Shown: positions 41,881 to 54,479, counted from the first letter of the stretch. The stretch: DNA of 64,000 nucleotides from Anagrus nilaparvatae (GCA_022575985.1 JAKSXM010000007.1:60480501-60544500); one strand, 5' to 3'. Numbers and translations are program-made. The notes: generated by a model not told the origin, from the letters alone.

Positions 41881-43333
41881 ACTAGCAGAAGTTGGAGGGG
41901 GGGCTCCGCCCCCCCCCTGTTTATCATTTACTTCTGTTACTTTGCTTAAGAAAATTATGTTTCACTGCAAATTTATAATTATGCAAACTCATTCAGAGTT
42001 TTCAGTGGAGCCTAGTTCTGTCTCCAGTTAAGTTATAATTATTAATAACAAAAACATATTTAAAAATTTATTGGAGAAGCCATATCTAATCCCAAAGATA
42101 ATTTATTTCTTACGAAATCGACGTGTTTCTCCCGCACGAACAGAATCTAGCATTTTAGTATTAGTATTTCGTGTACTATTTTGGTACTATAGATTTAGAT
42201 ACTTCAAAACCTATTATGAATCATGTAAGTTGGCTAGTAATTTCATATTTTAAACTTTTTATTATTAATTGGATATCCAATTTTTTCGCTATTTTTTAAT
42301 CTAGAGAATTTAAGGCCTCACAATAAAAAATTATCAAATAATTTTCAGAGGGGCCTCTGTATAGCCCTAATAGTTTTCAGCGGATACAATTTAAATCGCA
42401 AATAATACAGTAATTTTTAAATAAACAATCGTGCATTTGTCTCCTGGATATGCCAAATCTAGTTTTTCCGAGGGCCCTAATTTTTCGTTAATGATAATCT
42501 CGATTACCTAATTTGTAAAAATATTAATTTATGATACAAAAATCATGTTTTTGTTTTCTGAATAGTAAAGAATCGATTAAATATCTTGATTTTTTCTTTA
42601 CTTTTTTTATTTTTACCGCAAATCACTGAAAATTATTTACAAATTTTTAAAGAAATGTCCTTTTTTTATGCAAATTTATCTGAGTACGTATAAATTAGTG
42701 CCGAATCAAGTAATACCAATTGTGACAGTAAAATTTTATCATATTTAGAAGATAAGATACGATTTCACTTTTTAATCAAAATTTCAAAAAATTTTATTTC
42801 TTCCAAAAATAGTAAAAATTGAATATCTCCAAAAGTACGGTAGCTGAGTTGCAAAACTTTGTCTTATATTATACGTAGACTTTTTTTCTATATTTTGACA
42901 CTTTATTTTGACTTTTCATTGATTAGACCCTGATGATGAAACACATACACACACAGACCCACAAATAGATGATTATAAATACTATAAAAAATTAAAAAAT
43001 TTCAAAAAATTTTTCAACCAGCTTAAAAAATATTTTATAAAATTTTAAAGATACCTCTGTTTTGAATAAAAATTTAGGAGAATACGTAAGAATTAGTGCT
43101 GAATCGAATACTTTAAAGTGTGGCAGCAAAATTTTTCGATAGTCTCAAGATTTTTCAATTTTTGTTAAAAATTTTTTTAAATATTATTAAGTTCAAAAAC
43201 ACTAAAAATTAAATATCTCCAAAAGCACGATAGCTGAGTCGCAAAACTATAGCCTATGTTACTCGCGGACTTTTTTTCTTTATTTTGACACCGGTTTTAT
43301 GTAATTGCGTTCACTGGTTTGACCCTGATGATA

Positions 43334-43369
<36 letters not shown>

Positions 43370-43566
43370 ACAAATAAATTTTCAAATATATATAGTAGTA
43401 AGATTAAGATATTAACATTGTTTTATATTGTTTAAAATTTTTTTTATTTTACTAATCATAGAAAATTACAATCAATAAAGGTCTCTTCAATGAAAAAAGT
43501 CGTAAAACTTACTCTTTATGATTTTAATAATTTAAAGTTCATTTACCTTCGAATAAGACATTATGT
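41881..43566. other. Non-coding repeats, direct duplication and CA microsatellite
   Basis: Two diverged direct copies of a ~330 bp unit (about 42640-42970 and 43020-43390) share AAATATCTCCAAAAG.ACG.TAGCTGAGT.GCAAAACT and ACCCTGATGAT, then CA-rich sequence ((AC)n at 43335-43364). Both look like relatives of the 41549 element family. A small 60-codon frame near 42071 has no recognisable product. Confidence 0.55.
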
Positions 43567-44710
43567 ATATGAGCAATTATTTTAAAATTGATACTTAACT
43601 CGAGCCTGGAATCGTAAATTCTTTTTTGAGGGCACATCGATATGACCCGTGTTTTCAGATAGTTTGAACCTTCAGAAAACCGAAAAAAATCGTGAACAAG
43701 AAATCGGCGATAGGTGCCAAAAAGATTTTTTCACTTTTATGTCAAAAAACGTGTTTTTCGTATCTGAGCTACCCTAAATTTTTAAAATAACTTTTTAGGT
43801 AAAAAAACTTTTGTAAAATAGATAAAAAAATCTGATTGCCAGGGAAAAACCACTCCAGAAGAAAAAAAAACTTTTCTTTTTCCGATGAAATTTAGCCAAG
43901 TTATCGTACATTTAAGATTTTTCCCAAATTCGTCTTAAAAAAGATTGAAATTTTATTGAAAAAAGCCTGTTTCTGAACCTTAAACATGCATTATTCGCTT
44001 GATTTTCATCGTAAAATAATAATTTTTTTTTTTAAATCGATTAATTTTTTCCTGGCAATTCATTTCTCTAAGAAAAAAATTATTTTTATTGACAAAATTT
44101 CAATTTTTAGGTCAAAAGCCTTTGAAAACTGTAAGTAGTAAGATTTACTTAACACAGTTTTTGATCTAAAAATTAAAATTTGGTCAATAAAAATGATTTT
44201 TTTCTTAAAGAAATGAATTGCCAGGAAAAAATTAATCGATTTAAAAAAAAAAATTATTATTTTACGATGAAAATCAAGCGAATAATGCATGTTTAAGGTT
44301 CAGAAACAGGCTTTTTTCAATAAAATTTCAATCTTTTTTAAGACGAATTTGGGCAAAATCTTAAATGTACGATAACTTGGCTAAATTTCATCGGAAAAAG
44401 AAAAGTTTTTTTTTCTTCTGGAGTGGTTTTTCCCTGGCAATCAGATTTTCTTATCTATTTTACAAAAGTTTTTTTACCTAAAAAGTTATTTTAAAAATTT
44501 AGGGTAGCTCAGATACGAAAAACACGTTTTTTGACATAAAAGTGAAAAAATCTTTTTGGCACCTATCGCCGATTTCTTGTTCACGATTTTTTTCGGTTTT
44601 CTGAAGGTTCAAACTATCTGAAAACACGGGTCATATCGATGTGCCCTCAAAAAAAAAATTTACGATTCCAGGCTCGAGTTAAGTATCAATTTTAAAATAA
44701 TTGCTCATAT
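43567..44710. repeat. Near-perfect 1,144 bp palindrome
   Basis: Starts ATATGAGCAATTATTTTAAA and ends with its complement; the two ~545 bp arms are almost identical, with a ~50 bp unpaired centre around 44110-44165. Open frames inside are not convincing as genes. Confidence 0.88.
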
Positions 44711-46089
44711 GGGTACTTTTCACAGAAACAGTTTATTTTTCTATCACTTATGGCATAACATTTCTTATTTTTTTTTTTTTTTTTTTTTTTTTTATTTTTA
44801 TGTTTTTTGAAATCCAAATATCTAAAAATTTCAATGGTACTGCTACAAATGTAAAAATAAATTTGTGTACGAGTCATTCTTATTATAGGAATTTTAATTT
44901 ATGCGGGCGTTTTTGACAAGGACGTTTTTGAAATTTTGAGACTAATATTTAATAAATCTTGATTGAAGCCACAAAATTTTCTCATACTTTGGGTACCTTA
45001 TTTTTTCATCAAAACACGTTACTGAACAAGATGTGGTAAGTAAAATATTGCATACAGTTTGAGAAAACGACCTGGACGTTTTTGACATTCTTATTTTGTA
45101 TGAGCGTTTTAAAAATTTAATTATTGCAAATAATAAGTTCAATTACCCTATATAACTTTTAGGCAGAATCCATAATTGGAAGTTCTCATCACGCAGCGTG
45201 AACGTAGCGCAATGCCACCTTCTCAAAATAAAAAATTTTTAAATATTAAAAGATTATTGATATTTACTAGATACCGTCAAAGATGGGTAGAGCGAAGCTG
45301 ATCATGTTAGAAAAAAGCAAGAAAAGAGTTTCAGTAATTTTTTAATTTAGGGATTTTAAAAGCTTTGATTAGATTGAGTTCAATAATAATGTTTAAATAA
45401 GACGTAAAAAAATGTTAAGCATAGTTAAAATTTTTAAGTATTGGCCAAAAAGTACACGAAAAATCCACCCCTTATTTTGAAACCTTATTATTTGTTTGCT
45501 GAAAAGATTTCAACCAAACTTTTGTTGGTGGAACTTTGTTATTAGGTCCTTTTTCTATAATTCACCAACAACAAAAAAGTTACTCTGAACTCTAATACCC
45601 CTCAATTAACATAATTACCAAAATAATATTATACACAAGTCAAAATGTGGTGTAACGGTTTCAGAATTCGTCAACCAGAGAAAGAAAAAGTCTTCTGTAG
45701 GTTTTGTATGTCGCTGAATCCGAATTTGGGGTCCTAATGGGTTAGAAAATAGGAAAATACAGCAGAAACATTCCATCTTATGAGTTTTTTCACAATATTT
45801 TGGAACTAATGATCAAATTAATAGTGCCACATTTTAAGAGTAATTATCTAAATATTGAATTTATTCTTTTATTCTGTATCGATAAAGGAATATTAGAGCT
45901 AACTATTGGTGTTGAAAAATATCTCCAGGGTAAGATAAAATCGGAAAAATACAATGTGAGTTTTTTTCTTTACTTTTCTTTTAATCTTGCATTTGAAAAA
46001 GTTTTATCCTATTTTAAATTTTATTTAATTTACCTCCTATACGGGGCAAAAATGGATAAAACTATCCCTGAATTTAAGAAAAAATGAAA
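44711..46089. other. Intergenic, no supported gene
   Basis: A poly-T tract (about 44769-44793) and AT-rich sequence. A 95-codon hydrophobic frame at 45800-46087 has no recognisable motif and the composition of surrounding non-coding DNA. Confidence 0.45.
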
Positions 46090-46390
46090 AAAACTTATAA
46101 CTGGTTTGTGTTTTCACACAACCAACGATCATGAATCATGTTCACTTATAACGTTTTAACGTATATTCCCTAATTATTATAAGTCCTAAGATCGAAATTA
46201 CAATAAATCCCAAAATATAAATTATCCTAAGTCCATAAACCTAAAATATTCTAAGTTCTTGTGCTTACTCCCACTTTAAATTATTCTAAGTCCCTTAATC
46301 GGAAATATTCTAAGTCCATTTCATACCCCTCTCCCCTAAAAACGTCGTTAATATTTCAACCCCTCCCCCCCTAAAACGTCAATACACGGT
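46090..46390 (-). repeat. Dispersed repeat family copy 1 (reverse orientation)
   Basis: Begins with ACTGGTTTGTGTTTTCACAC...GTTCACTTATAAC, the complement of the end of the repeats at 51470 and 57770, then units of TCTAAGTCC...AAATATT and CCCCTCCCCCCCTAAAACGTC, the complement of the G-rich units of the copy at 50870. Confidence 0.6.
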
Positions 46391-47929
46391 GATCCCGGGT
46401 GGGACGTGAATTTTATTTTATTAGGTGCATCGCTAGTTGTTGATGCTTGTAATCTTAGCTGCGATTGGTTAACTAATAAGCAAACAATGCATCCGCTCTG
46501 TATCGCCCTGTATTTACCCCCCCCCCTAAAACATCACTTTTTTACCCACCCCTGCCTGGCATTAACATACACTAACACTATTATATCGTAGTATAAGTGA
46601 ACGCAACATACGGAGGTCCCATTGATACCAACCTATGAATTTAATTTTGTCATATGACTTTAAAAATACCATGTCCAGCACCGGAAGATCATGTAATAAC
46701 AAAGATTTTGCAAGAAAAAATTTTGCTTAAGTTCCCTTATGCAAAAAGTTAACAAAGATGCAATAAGAGGGCAGATTTTTCGGAGTCTTTACTTTGCTTT
46801 CGTTAACAAGAGACCGCTAACTTTAGGAAACCATATTACAAATTACTTTCATTAATAATTGAAAAAAACCTCCGATAACCTCCGATAACCTCCGTTTATT
46901 CCAACGGGCCTTCTAGGCACAAGAATATGTGCATAATACTATGCACAAGGCTTTTAAATGTAGTTTTTTGGTAATATTGCTTTTTAGTTAGTTAGTTAAC
47001 AAAAACACTTCTTGTTGGTCACAATTTTTCGGTATTAAAGTCATTTTTCAAGCCTTGGATTTTTCTCAATGTTATAGCAATTTAACCAAATGGTCATTTT
47101 TTTCCCGAAATGATTAATTTTTAAATTATCTCAAAAATTGCAATTTTAGACAAAAATGGGTTTTATAGGTCTCAACAATTTTCTAAAAGCTTTTTTCTAA
47201 AAATTCCTTATTTGTCCTTTAAAATTATTTGTTGGCAAAACATTATTACCTTTCTAATTTTTTATATTAAATTCTCTCCTTTACAGTCAGTAAATTGAAT
47301 GCCCATTTTTGTCCCAAAATGATCAATTTTTCAATTTGCTGCAAAAATCGTAGTTTTAACATTGAACATGTTTCTAAGGAGGGGTAACCTGTGAATCTGA
47401 AAATCAAGTGGGGTCAAATGTCAAAAATCATGTGGGGTTAGGAACTTAAAATATTTTATATTTAGGGACTTTGAATAATTTACTTTGAGAGGCTTAGAAA
47501 AATTCAAGTTTAGGGACTTAAAATATTCCGGGTTTAGAGACTTCTAATAATTTGAGTTGAGGGACTTAGAATATTTTCAATTTAAGGACTTAAAATAATA
47601 CAGGTTTACAGAATCTAAATAATTTGGGTTTAGAATCTTAACATCTAGTAAAGGTGATAATTACAAATTATAAGAATAGCGATTTTATTGTAATGTTGTT
47701 TATTATTTATGTATTATAACTAGTCCTTTTTAGAAGTTTAGTTTTCACGTCCTATAATTAGTCTTATAGCCCAATTAGAGCTTGTAATTATTGAATCTCA
47801 ATATTTTCTTACCCTTTCTTCAAAAAAAGGCAGTTAATTAGATAATTTTAGCTCTGCTTTCAAAATATTGCAAAAAAACTAAAATGGGGTAGTTTTTGCT
47901 GATTTCATGTCCTCAACTTCTCAGCCACT
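46391..47929. other. Non-coding, repeat debris
   Basis: Contains a further TAAAACATCACTTTTTTACCC unit (about 46510-46545), a triple TCCGATAACC near 46870-46890, two related direct copies around GAAATGATTAATTTTTAAATT / AAAATGATCAATTTTTCAATT (47100, 47320) and GGACTTAAAATATT-type units (47430-47620) of the dispersed family. No gene. Confidence 0.45.
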
Positions 47930-48440
47930 AGTACCCCAGATTCCGTATTTCAGAATCAAAGCATACCTACTTTTGTATTCTAATTTTTTTGGTCACGTGT
48001 ACTAGAAAAAGTTAACCAATTTTTGGAAGAAAAACTGAAATTATGACACCCCGGATTAGACTAGATTTTTATATTAGGCCAAAACATACTGAATTTATAT
48101 TTTAAATATTTTGGTATTTTGGCTGTGGAAGGGCATGTCGGGCTATTGAAGACCGGCCATTTATTCACGCTCTTAGTTTATAGTGTACATGATTTTGAGC
48201 TCGGATAAAGGTCTTCAATGGCCCGACATGTCTCTCCAGAATTAATATACCGAAAAATGTCAAATATAAACTTATTATGTTTTGGTCTTAGTTAAAAACC
48301 TAGCCTATTCCAGGGTTTCATACTTACTTTTAGTTTTTTTTTTAAAATTGGCCATTTTTGTGTAACTTTTTCCAAAACACGTGGCCGAAAAAATTAGAAT
48401 ACGAAAGTGTATGTATTTAGGTCTTGAATATCTCTGTGCC
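47930..48440. repeat. Imperfect inverted repeat, ~510 bp
   Basis: TTCTAATTTTTTTGGTCACGTG (left, ~47980) is answered by CACGTGGCCGAAAAAATTAGAA (right, ~48380), GGGCATGTCGGGC by GCCCGACATGTC, and CCAAAACATA by TATGTTTTGG. The centre is near 48185. Confidence 0.65.
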
Positions 48441-49362
48441 AAAATTTAGCTGTGTAATACTTACACGCACTTATTACCATACCATTATTATTACCAGGTT
48501 CCTAAACTCTTTTTTATTTAATAAAATTACGCTATTTAAAAAAATCAGTTTTTAAACAACCGGTTTTATTTCAATGAAGTAACCTTCAGAAGAATTAAAA
48601 ACTTATTAGTTATTAGTTTCAAATCAATTTTTCAAACTGATCCATGTGTAAGAATAAAAAAATTCAATGATAATGGAATTATACATAGAATGCATACGGA
48701 TGGAGTTGCAAATTCTTTGAACTAGGTTTAGTCCAAAAATATATATCTTATATTAATATTTGAAATTTTACGTTTAGATTTCTTTTTGAATACTAAATTA
48801 ATTTTAAAACCAATATTTATGTAAAATTCCAAAAAATATTCCTAAAAACAAATAATCTAATGTAACTTGTTTTTCGTAATTTTTTCTAATTCTCCATCCG
48901 CCATTTTCAAATTAAGAAAAATCAAGAAAAAAAAATGTGTCCTAAAACATATACAAAAAATGAAAATTTTATTATTCTTCATTAAATATACCTTTTTTTG
49001 ATGCTATTTACAATAATGATAAGCAGCGTGACGATTTTTTTTAGTATCCAACTTTTACCCTAAATAATGACTTTCCGGTTAATTTTATAGAAAGTTTGAA
49101 ATCGAATTCTGATAATAGAGACTTGAAAAATAGGTTTTGGTTTTAAAATTAATTTAGAACTCGTAGATAGGCTTTTGGGCGTTAAATGTCTAATTGAATA
49201 AAATTTGGATTAATTAATAAATAATAAAAATCGTAAAGAATTATAAAAAAGCTAAGGCTTTTTTATTTCAGGCACGATCACATATTCATTGAGTATTTTC
49301 TCTTTAATAACGTTGATGGGATCCACGCCCTCATAAATTGAAAACTATTATTTATTATTATA
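48441..49362. other. Non-coding, AT-rich
   Basis: No gene or clear repeat structure recognised. Confidence 0.4.
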
Positions 49363-49981
49363 CACCAAGGTAATAAAAGCATGTAGAGGCATCGGAATGA
49401 CCTTGGGACCAAATTCCTCCATAAATTGAAGAATTTGAAGACTTTTTCGTTTTTTAACCTGATGAACTTTTAAGGCACAATTTCATCTATGTATTGCATA
49501 CACAGGGTTATCGTTCCTAAAAAATAAATTTCAATTAATTTAGTTATTTTCTGGTTATTTTAGATCATTAACCACATTTTGGATGTATTAAATTCAAAAC
49601 CAATTCATTTTTTACCATTTTTATTATTTTTTAATAATTTTTTTTGATATCTGAAATCAGTTTTTAGGACATTTCTCTGCAAGCACTTGATGAAATCACT
49701 TGAAATTGAAAACCCTACAACTAGATCTTATTTCAAAAAATTTGGTTTAAGGGATTTTTGATTCATCGAGTAGGCTCTGTGATCTTGACGATACACTTTC
49801 TCGAACATACATCCCTACACACAACAAGGCAATATAAGCATTTAGAGGCATCGGAATGACCTGGGGACCAAATTTCTCCACGAATTGTACAATTTAGAAA
49901 TTTTTCCGTTTTTTGACCTGACAAACTTATAAGGCACGATTTCATCTATGTATTGCATACATAGGGTGATCGTGCCTAAAA
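49363..49981 (+). repeat. Direct repeat of ~160 bp, two copies 455 bp apart
   Basis: Copies at 49363-49521 and 49817-49981 share GAGGCATCGGAATGACCT, CCGTTTTTTGACCTGA-type and TTCATCTATGTATTGCATAC. The pattern (same unit flanking a short interval) could be a pair of solo terminal repeats or a tandem duplication. Confidence 0.65.
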
Positions 49982-50869
49982 ATATAAGAATCTTGTGTGA
50001 TTTTGTATTTTTATGATATTTCGCTGATGCAAAGTTTATGCAAAAGCTATGAAATTTATCGCGCGGATAACATTTAGAAGGTTTTTCACCTGTATGAAGC
50101 AAAAGTACAAGAATAAACATGCCTTTAGAAATAGCAGATTGGGCCCAAAAACAATAGGGTTCATTAACTCGATAAAATAAACTCAGTTTTAAAAAATGAA
50201 AGCATTCCGTTTGATCGTTTTGGCTATATCGTGTCCGAAAGGTGTCGATTTTTGCATCCATTAAGGTATAAAAAAAAAAATGATTGCATAATTATTTTTA
50301 ATTAATTAATTTCGAAAAAATACTATAAAAAATATTATAAATCTTAATAAAATGTAACTAATAACCTAAAAATAATTTATGTAATAATTATTATACTTTA
50401 GAAAATTAGTTTTTAATTGCTTGAATTTTCAATTAGATTTTATTGTTGATAATTATATTTTTTTTTCTTTTTATATAAAACAATTTATCTTTTGACATAT
50501 AATAAATAACCATGTCTGTGAAACTATTTTTTAACTTTAATTATAAGATCTCAGACAGTAAAAAACAAAACTAATAGAAATGAGAAAACTAAACGATGGG
50601 GAACCATGACAGGTTTTCTGATTTTTATTAGTTTAGTTTTTCACCATCTCAGATATTGACTTTAACTTCTTAGCTACCGTTAATTTAAAAGACGAAACTG
50701 TGAATTTTTTTCATAGTGATAGAAAATTAAAATTATTTTACGTGTAACTTTTTCTGATAATTTCAAAGAGAAAGAGAAAATCACAGTTTTTATAGCATTC
50801 AAGTTGATATCAAATAGTCCTTCATTATCGTTAACTTGAATACTATATAAACTTTTGAATATTAACATG
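49982..50869. other. Non-coding, AT-rich
   Basis: Holds short sequences related to each other around TTTAGTTTTTCAC/GTGAAAAACTAAA (50530-50650, again near 51585 and 55055), probably MITE fragments. No gene. Confidence 0.4.
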
Positions 50870-51470
50870 GAACATGTTCATTGGATGGGGTATTTGAAAA
50901 AGTCCGGCTAGGCAGGGGGGGGGTGAAAAAGTGACGCTTTTAGGGGGGGGTCAAAAATTGACGCTTTTAGGGGGGGGGGTCAAAAATTGACGTTTTTAGG
51001 GGGGGGGGGGGGTCAAAAATTGTCGTTTTTAGGGGGGGGGGGGTGAAATGGACTTTGGTGCAGAAGTATCTAGGGACCTTTGGTGCAGAAGTACCAAGGG
51101 ACTATTGGTGCAGAAGTTCCTAAAGACCCTTGGTGCAGAAGTACCTAGGAACCTTTGGTGCAGAAGTACTTAGGGAGCATTGGTGCAGATGTACCTAGGG
51201 AGCATTGGTGCAGAATTCTTAAAGAATTTATTGTAAAAATTAATAAAAAATAAATTCATATTATTTAAAAAACTATAATAATTTGAAAATTTAATTAATT
51301 TTGTTCACTTTGATGTCTAAGCAGCATGATTTCTATAATAAAAATCTAAATATAAATGTTTGGGAATAAATATTTATATTATGAACACAATAGATACTTT
51401 ATTATCAGTGTTATAAGTGAACATGTTCCATGCTCGTTGGTTGTGTAGTTACACAAACCGGTTTTTTTTC
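50870..51470 (+). repeat. Dispersed repeat family copy 2, with two minisatellites
   Basis: Starts ACATGTTCATTGGATGGGGT and ends with TGGTTGTGTAGTTACACAAA. Inside, 50912-51050 has G8-12 runs separated by TCAAAAATTGACG(C/T)TTTTA (period ~32-37 bp, about four copies), and 51050-51215 has seven copies of a 24 bp unit TTGGTGCAGAAGTACCTAGG. Confidence 0.78.
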
Positions 51471-52049
51471 TTTCAAAAGAGATACTTAGAGTTTTGAAAT
51501 TATCAGAAATAGTTCTAATCATTGTGTAGAAGAAGAGAAACCAAGAATGGATTTCTTATTTTTCTTACTTTAGTTTTTCACTATCTCTGATAATGTCTTT
51601 AAAAACCATAGTCTTTTGGCATTGCGTACTATATAAAATTATTAATATTGGTTCCTCATAGAGGAACCTTTGTGATAGGTGAAATTTTGATTTTCGATAT
51701 TTTGGCATATAAGCACGTTTTGAGACCTCAGGAAGCTAAAAAACCGGTTTTTAAAAAAAGTCTCTGTTTTTAAATTCTCATATTGTTCATTAGTAATTAT
51801 ATAATTTTTTGTATTCAGATCACCTGAAGAGGCCAACGGATTTGTTTGTGAAATATTGTGCAATAAAAAAATCGTTACACATCAAATTAATTTGTATTGT
51901 TTTATTTATTTTAAATAATTTGAAACAATAAAAAATTAAGCTCAGCTCCAATTCTGGTCAATAAAATATTATTTTTACTTTTATAACACAACATTAAGAC
52001 CTATTTTATTTTTCAAAATTTTTTTCATCAAAAAAGCTCGAGGTACTTT
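51471..52049. other. Non-coding spacer
   Basis: AT-rich, with a 73-codon minus-strand frame (51642-51863) that shows no recognisable motif. Confidence 0.4.
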
Positions 52050-53060
52050 TTTTTTTTTTTTAATTTGCATGTAATACCTCATTTATTTCCACGAAAGTAC
52101 TTATATTTGAAAGTATGGTTTTTACTCGATATCTTGAATCTGATACTTAATTTTTTAAAAATTTTTTTCCCAAAATTTTTTTCACCAAAAAATACAAAAA
52201 ATACCAATTTTTTTTTTCTTTACGGACGCAGTACTTAATTTATTTCTACGAAAGTACGAATATTTAGAATTATCGTTTTTAAATGATTATTTCATGTGAT
52301 ACGTAATTTTTCGAAATTTTTTTTTTTCAAAATTTTTTTAATAAAAAAATTAAAAAAATACAATAATTTTTTTTCTTTTTGGACGTAATACCTAATTTAT
52401 TTCTAGGAATGTTCTAATATCCAGAATCATCGTTTTTAAAAGATTTCTCCATTTGATATGTAATTTTTCGAAATTTTTTTTTTCAAAATTTTTTGTATAA
52501 AAAGATTAAAAAAACACAATAATTCTTTTTCTTTTTGGACGTAGTACTTAATTTATTTATATGAAAGTACTAATATTCAGAATTATGGTTTTAAAGGATT
52601 TCTCTATCTGATAATATATGTAATTTATTTGAAATTTTTTTTTTCCAAATTTTTTGTATAAAAAAATTAAAAAAACATAATAATTTTTTTTCTTTTTGGA
52701 CTTTGTACTTAATTTATTTCTATGAAAGTACTAATATCTAGAATTATTGTTTTTAAAGGATTTTTTCCATCTGATACGTAATTTTTCAAATTTGTTTTTT
52801 GAATATTTTTCATATAAAAAAATTAAAAAAACATCATAATTTTTTTTTCTATTTTGACCTAGTACTAAATTTATTTCTATGAAAGTGCTAATATCTGGAA
52901 TTATCATTTATAAAGGAATTCAGCATTTGAGACGTAATTTTTTTGAAAATTTTTTTTTCAAAATTTTTTACATTAAAAAATTATAAATACCTTATTTTTT
53001 TTCCTTTTTTGACGTAGTACTTAATTTTTTCTATGATAGTATTAATATTTAGAATTATTA
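52050..53060 (+). repeat. Satellite-like tandem array, ~155 bp unit, ~7 copies
   Basis: TACTTAATTTATTTCTATGA followed by AAGTACTAATAT recurs at about 52078, 52233, 52393, 52549, 52709, 52867 and 53022, each followed ~60 bp later by TGATACGTAATTTTTCAAAT-like and A/T-run segments. Copies differ by point changes and small indels. Confidence 0.82.
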
Positions 53061-53685
53061 CGATAAGCATATGGTAAAGTTAATAAGTTACTAGCAGTTT
53101 AGAAAGATTTCTACTTTTTTTACGGTTCAGATTTAAAATTAACTTTTTTTTATGAAAGACTGATATTTCAAATTATCATTTTTATTAGATAAAATAGACC
53201 ATTATAAATATTTTGCTATTGTTGATGAGGAACCATAGTGCCAATCACTTGGCAGCGTTTTTTTTTCTTTCAAATGAGATAGAGTATTGAAATTATCAGA
53301 AAAAGTTCTAATTATCAAGTTGTTATTTTCAGTAGAAGCTTTCTGAATTATGTTCTTTATGTTTTACGTAATAGGTGGGTCGGTGATTTTTTTTAGCATT
53401 TGATGCGTGGCCCCAGCCACACGTTTTCAAAAGATTAATAAATAACAAGCATACAAGAAATTTAATCACACAAAGTATACAATTATACATACGTACAATA
53501 AGAAATCAAAAACTTACAATAATGCGAGCACCTTGTGCTCAGTGTTTATTCAGGTGACTTCTCCTGGCCAGGAATATCAACGTCCACCTCCTCAATCCTA
53601 CGAGCTTGGAAAATTGCACCAAGCGATTCAAACAATCACAACTTACGAGCTGCTTCAATGAGGATTTAACGTCCGAAAGCCACGC
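53061..53685. other. Non-coding, left flank of a DNA transposon
   Basis: A moderately GC-richer stretch (53560-53685) that resumes at 54480 across the 794 bp insertion. No gene recognised. Confidence 0.4.
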
Positions 53686-54479
53686 ACAGTGTAGTAAAAA
53701 AAAAAGTGGCCAAAAATCGGCTTCAACTCAATTTCTTATGAAAAAAAATTCTGCTGGATGAAAAATGACCGTTTTTGTGTATACTAAATAATAGGCTACC
53801 TATAGTAGAATATCAATATAGCAACAAATATTCATAAGCTTTTTCTCATTTTATGGATGTTAGACAAATATGGTTTAAACAATTTTTCAGAGTCCCCTTG
53901 CTCATTTATGGTGTTCCTATAAATATTGATATATAAAACTTCACTAGTGTTCCTCTTGTGGTAATATGACTCATGATCAAGAATTTTAAACTTTTGCCAA
54001 GAAAAATTATGTCTGGTCCTTTTAAAATGTGTTAAAACAACTTTATCATCACTAGTGTTTTTTTGTTGTTTTTCTTGATCATCATTGTTTTCAGTATAAT
54101 TTGGGGGTTTTTCAATAACAACACGTCTTTGTGGTCTCTTACGGGGTATATCAGTTTCATTTTGGTTTTTTTCTTTTTCTTTTTTTATTAATGCATCAAT
54201 GGGTAAAAATTAAAAAAATGAAAATTTTGATTTTTCTACTTTTACTTATATTTTAAACTTAAATAAAGTATAAAAAATATAAATTATATAATAACATAAA
54301 AAAATACTTTATCATTCAGCAGCTAAAAAAATTTAAAAAAAAAAAAATTTTTTTTGACTCGGAAGCCTATTATTTAGTATACACGAAAACGGTCATTTTT
54401 CATCCAGCAGAATTTTTTTTCATAAGAAATTGAGTTGAAGCCGATTTTTGGCAACTTTTTTTTTTTTTACTACACCGTG
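53686..54479. mobile_element. Non-autonomous DNA transposon, 794 bp, Transib/RAG-like termini
   Basis: Termini CACAGTGTAGTAAAAAAAAA (left) and, read inward from the right, CACGGTGTAGTAAAAAAAAA; the inverted repeats pair for ~110 bp. A 5 bp duplication CCACG flanks it (53681-53685 and 54480-54484). CACAGTG ends plus 5 bp C/G-rich duplications are the hallmark of Transib elements, relatives of the RAG recombinase. No transposase inside; the interior holds a piece of a retroelement-like frame. Confidence 0.72.
53832..54199 (-). pseudogene. Penelope-like retroelement C-terminal fragment
   Basis: An open stretch of about 120 codons without a start (an in-frame TAA lies just upstream) ending at TGA. 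Segments such as HFKRTRHNFSWQKFKILDHE, then Y.KR..SEVLYI and NTINEQGDSEKL resemble the region at the end of Penelope-like elements (GIY-YIG endonuclease C-terminus). It lies wholly inside the 794 bp transposon, so it is either captured sequence or an insertion carried along. Assignment is by pattern only. Confidence 0.5.

Noticed and set aside
45800..46087. 95-codon hydrophobic frame
   Set aside because: Composition matches surrounding AT-rich non-coding DNA; no motif, no splice or promoter context.
49842..50261. 139-codon minus-strand frame (and a shorter overlapping one)
   Set aside because: It spans half of a direct repeat and lacks any domain; treated as repeat-derived chance frame.
52050..53060. 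Possible CRISPR-like array
   Set aside because: Units are contiguous diverged satellite copies of ~155 bp with no conserved short repeat/unique spacer pattern; the genome is eukaryotic.
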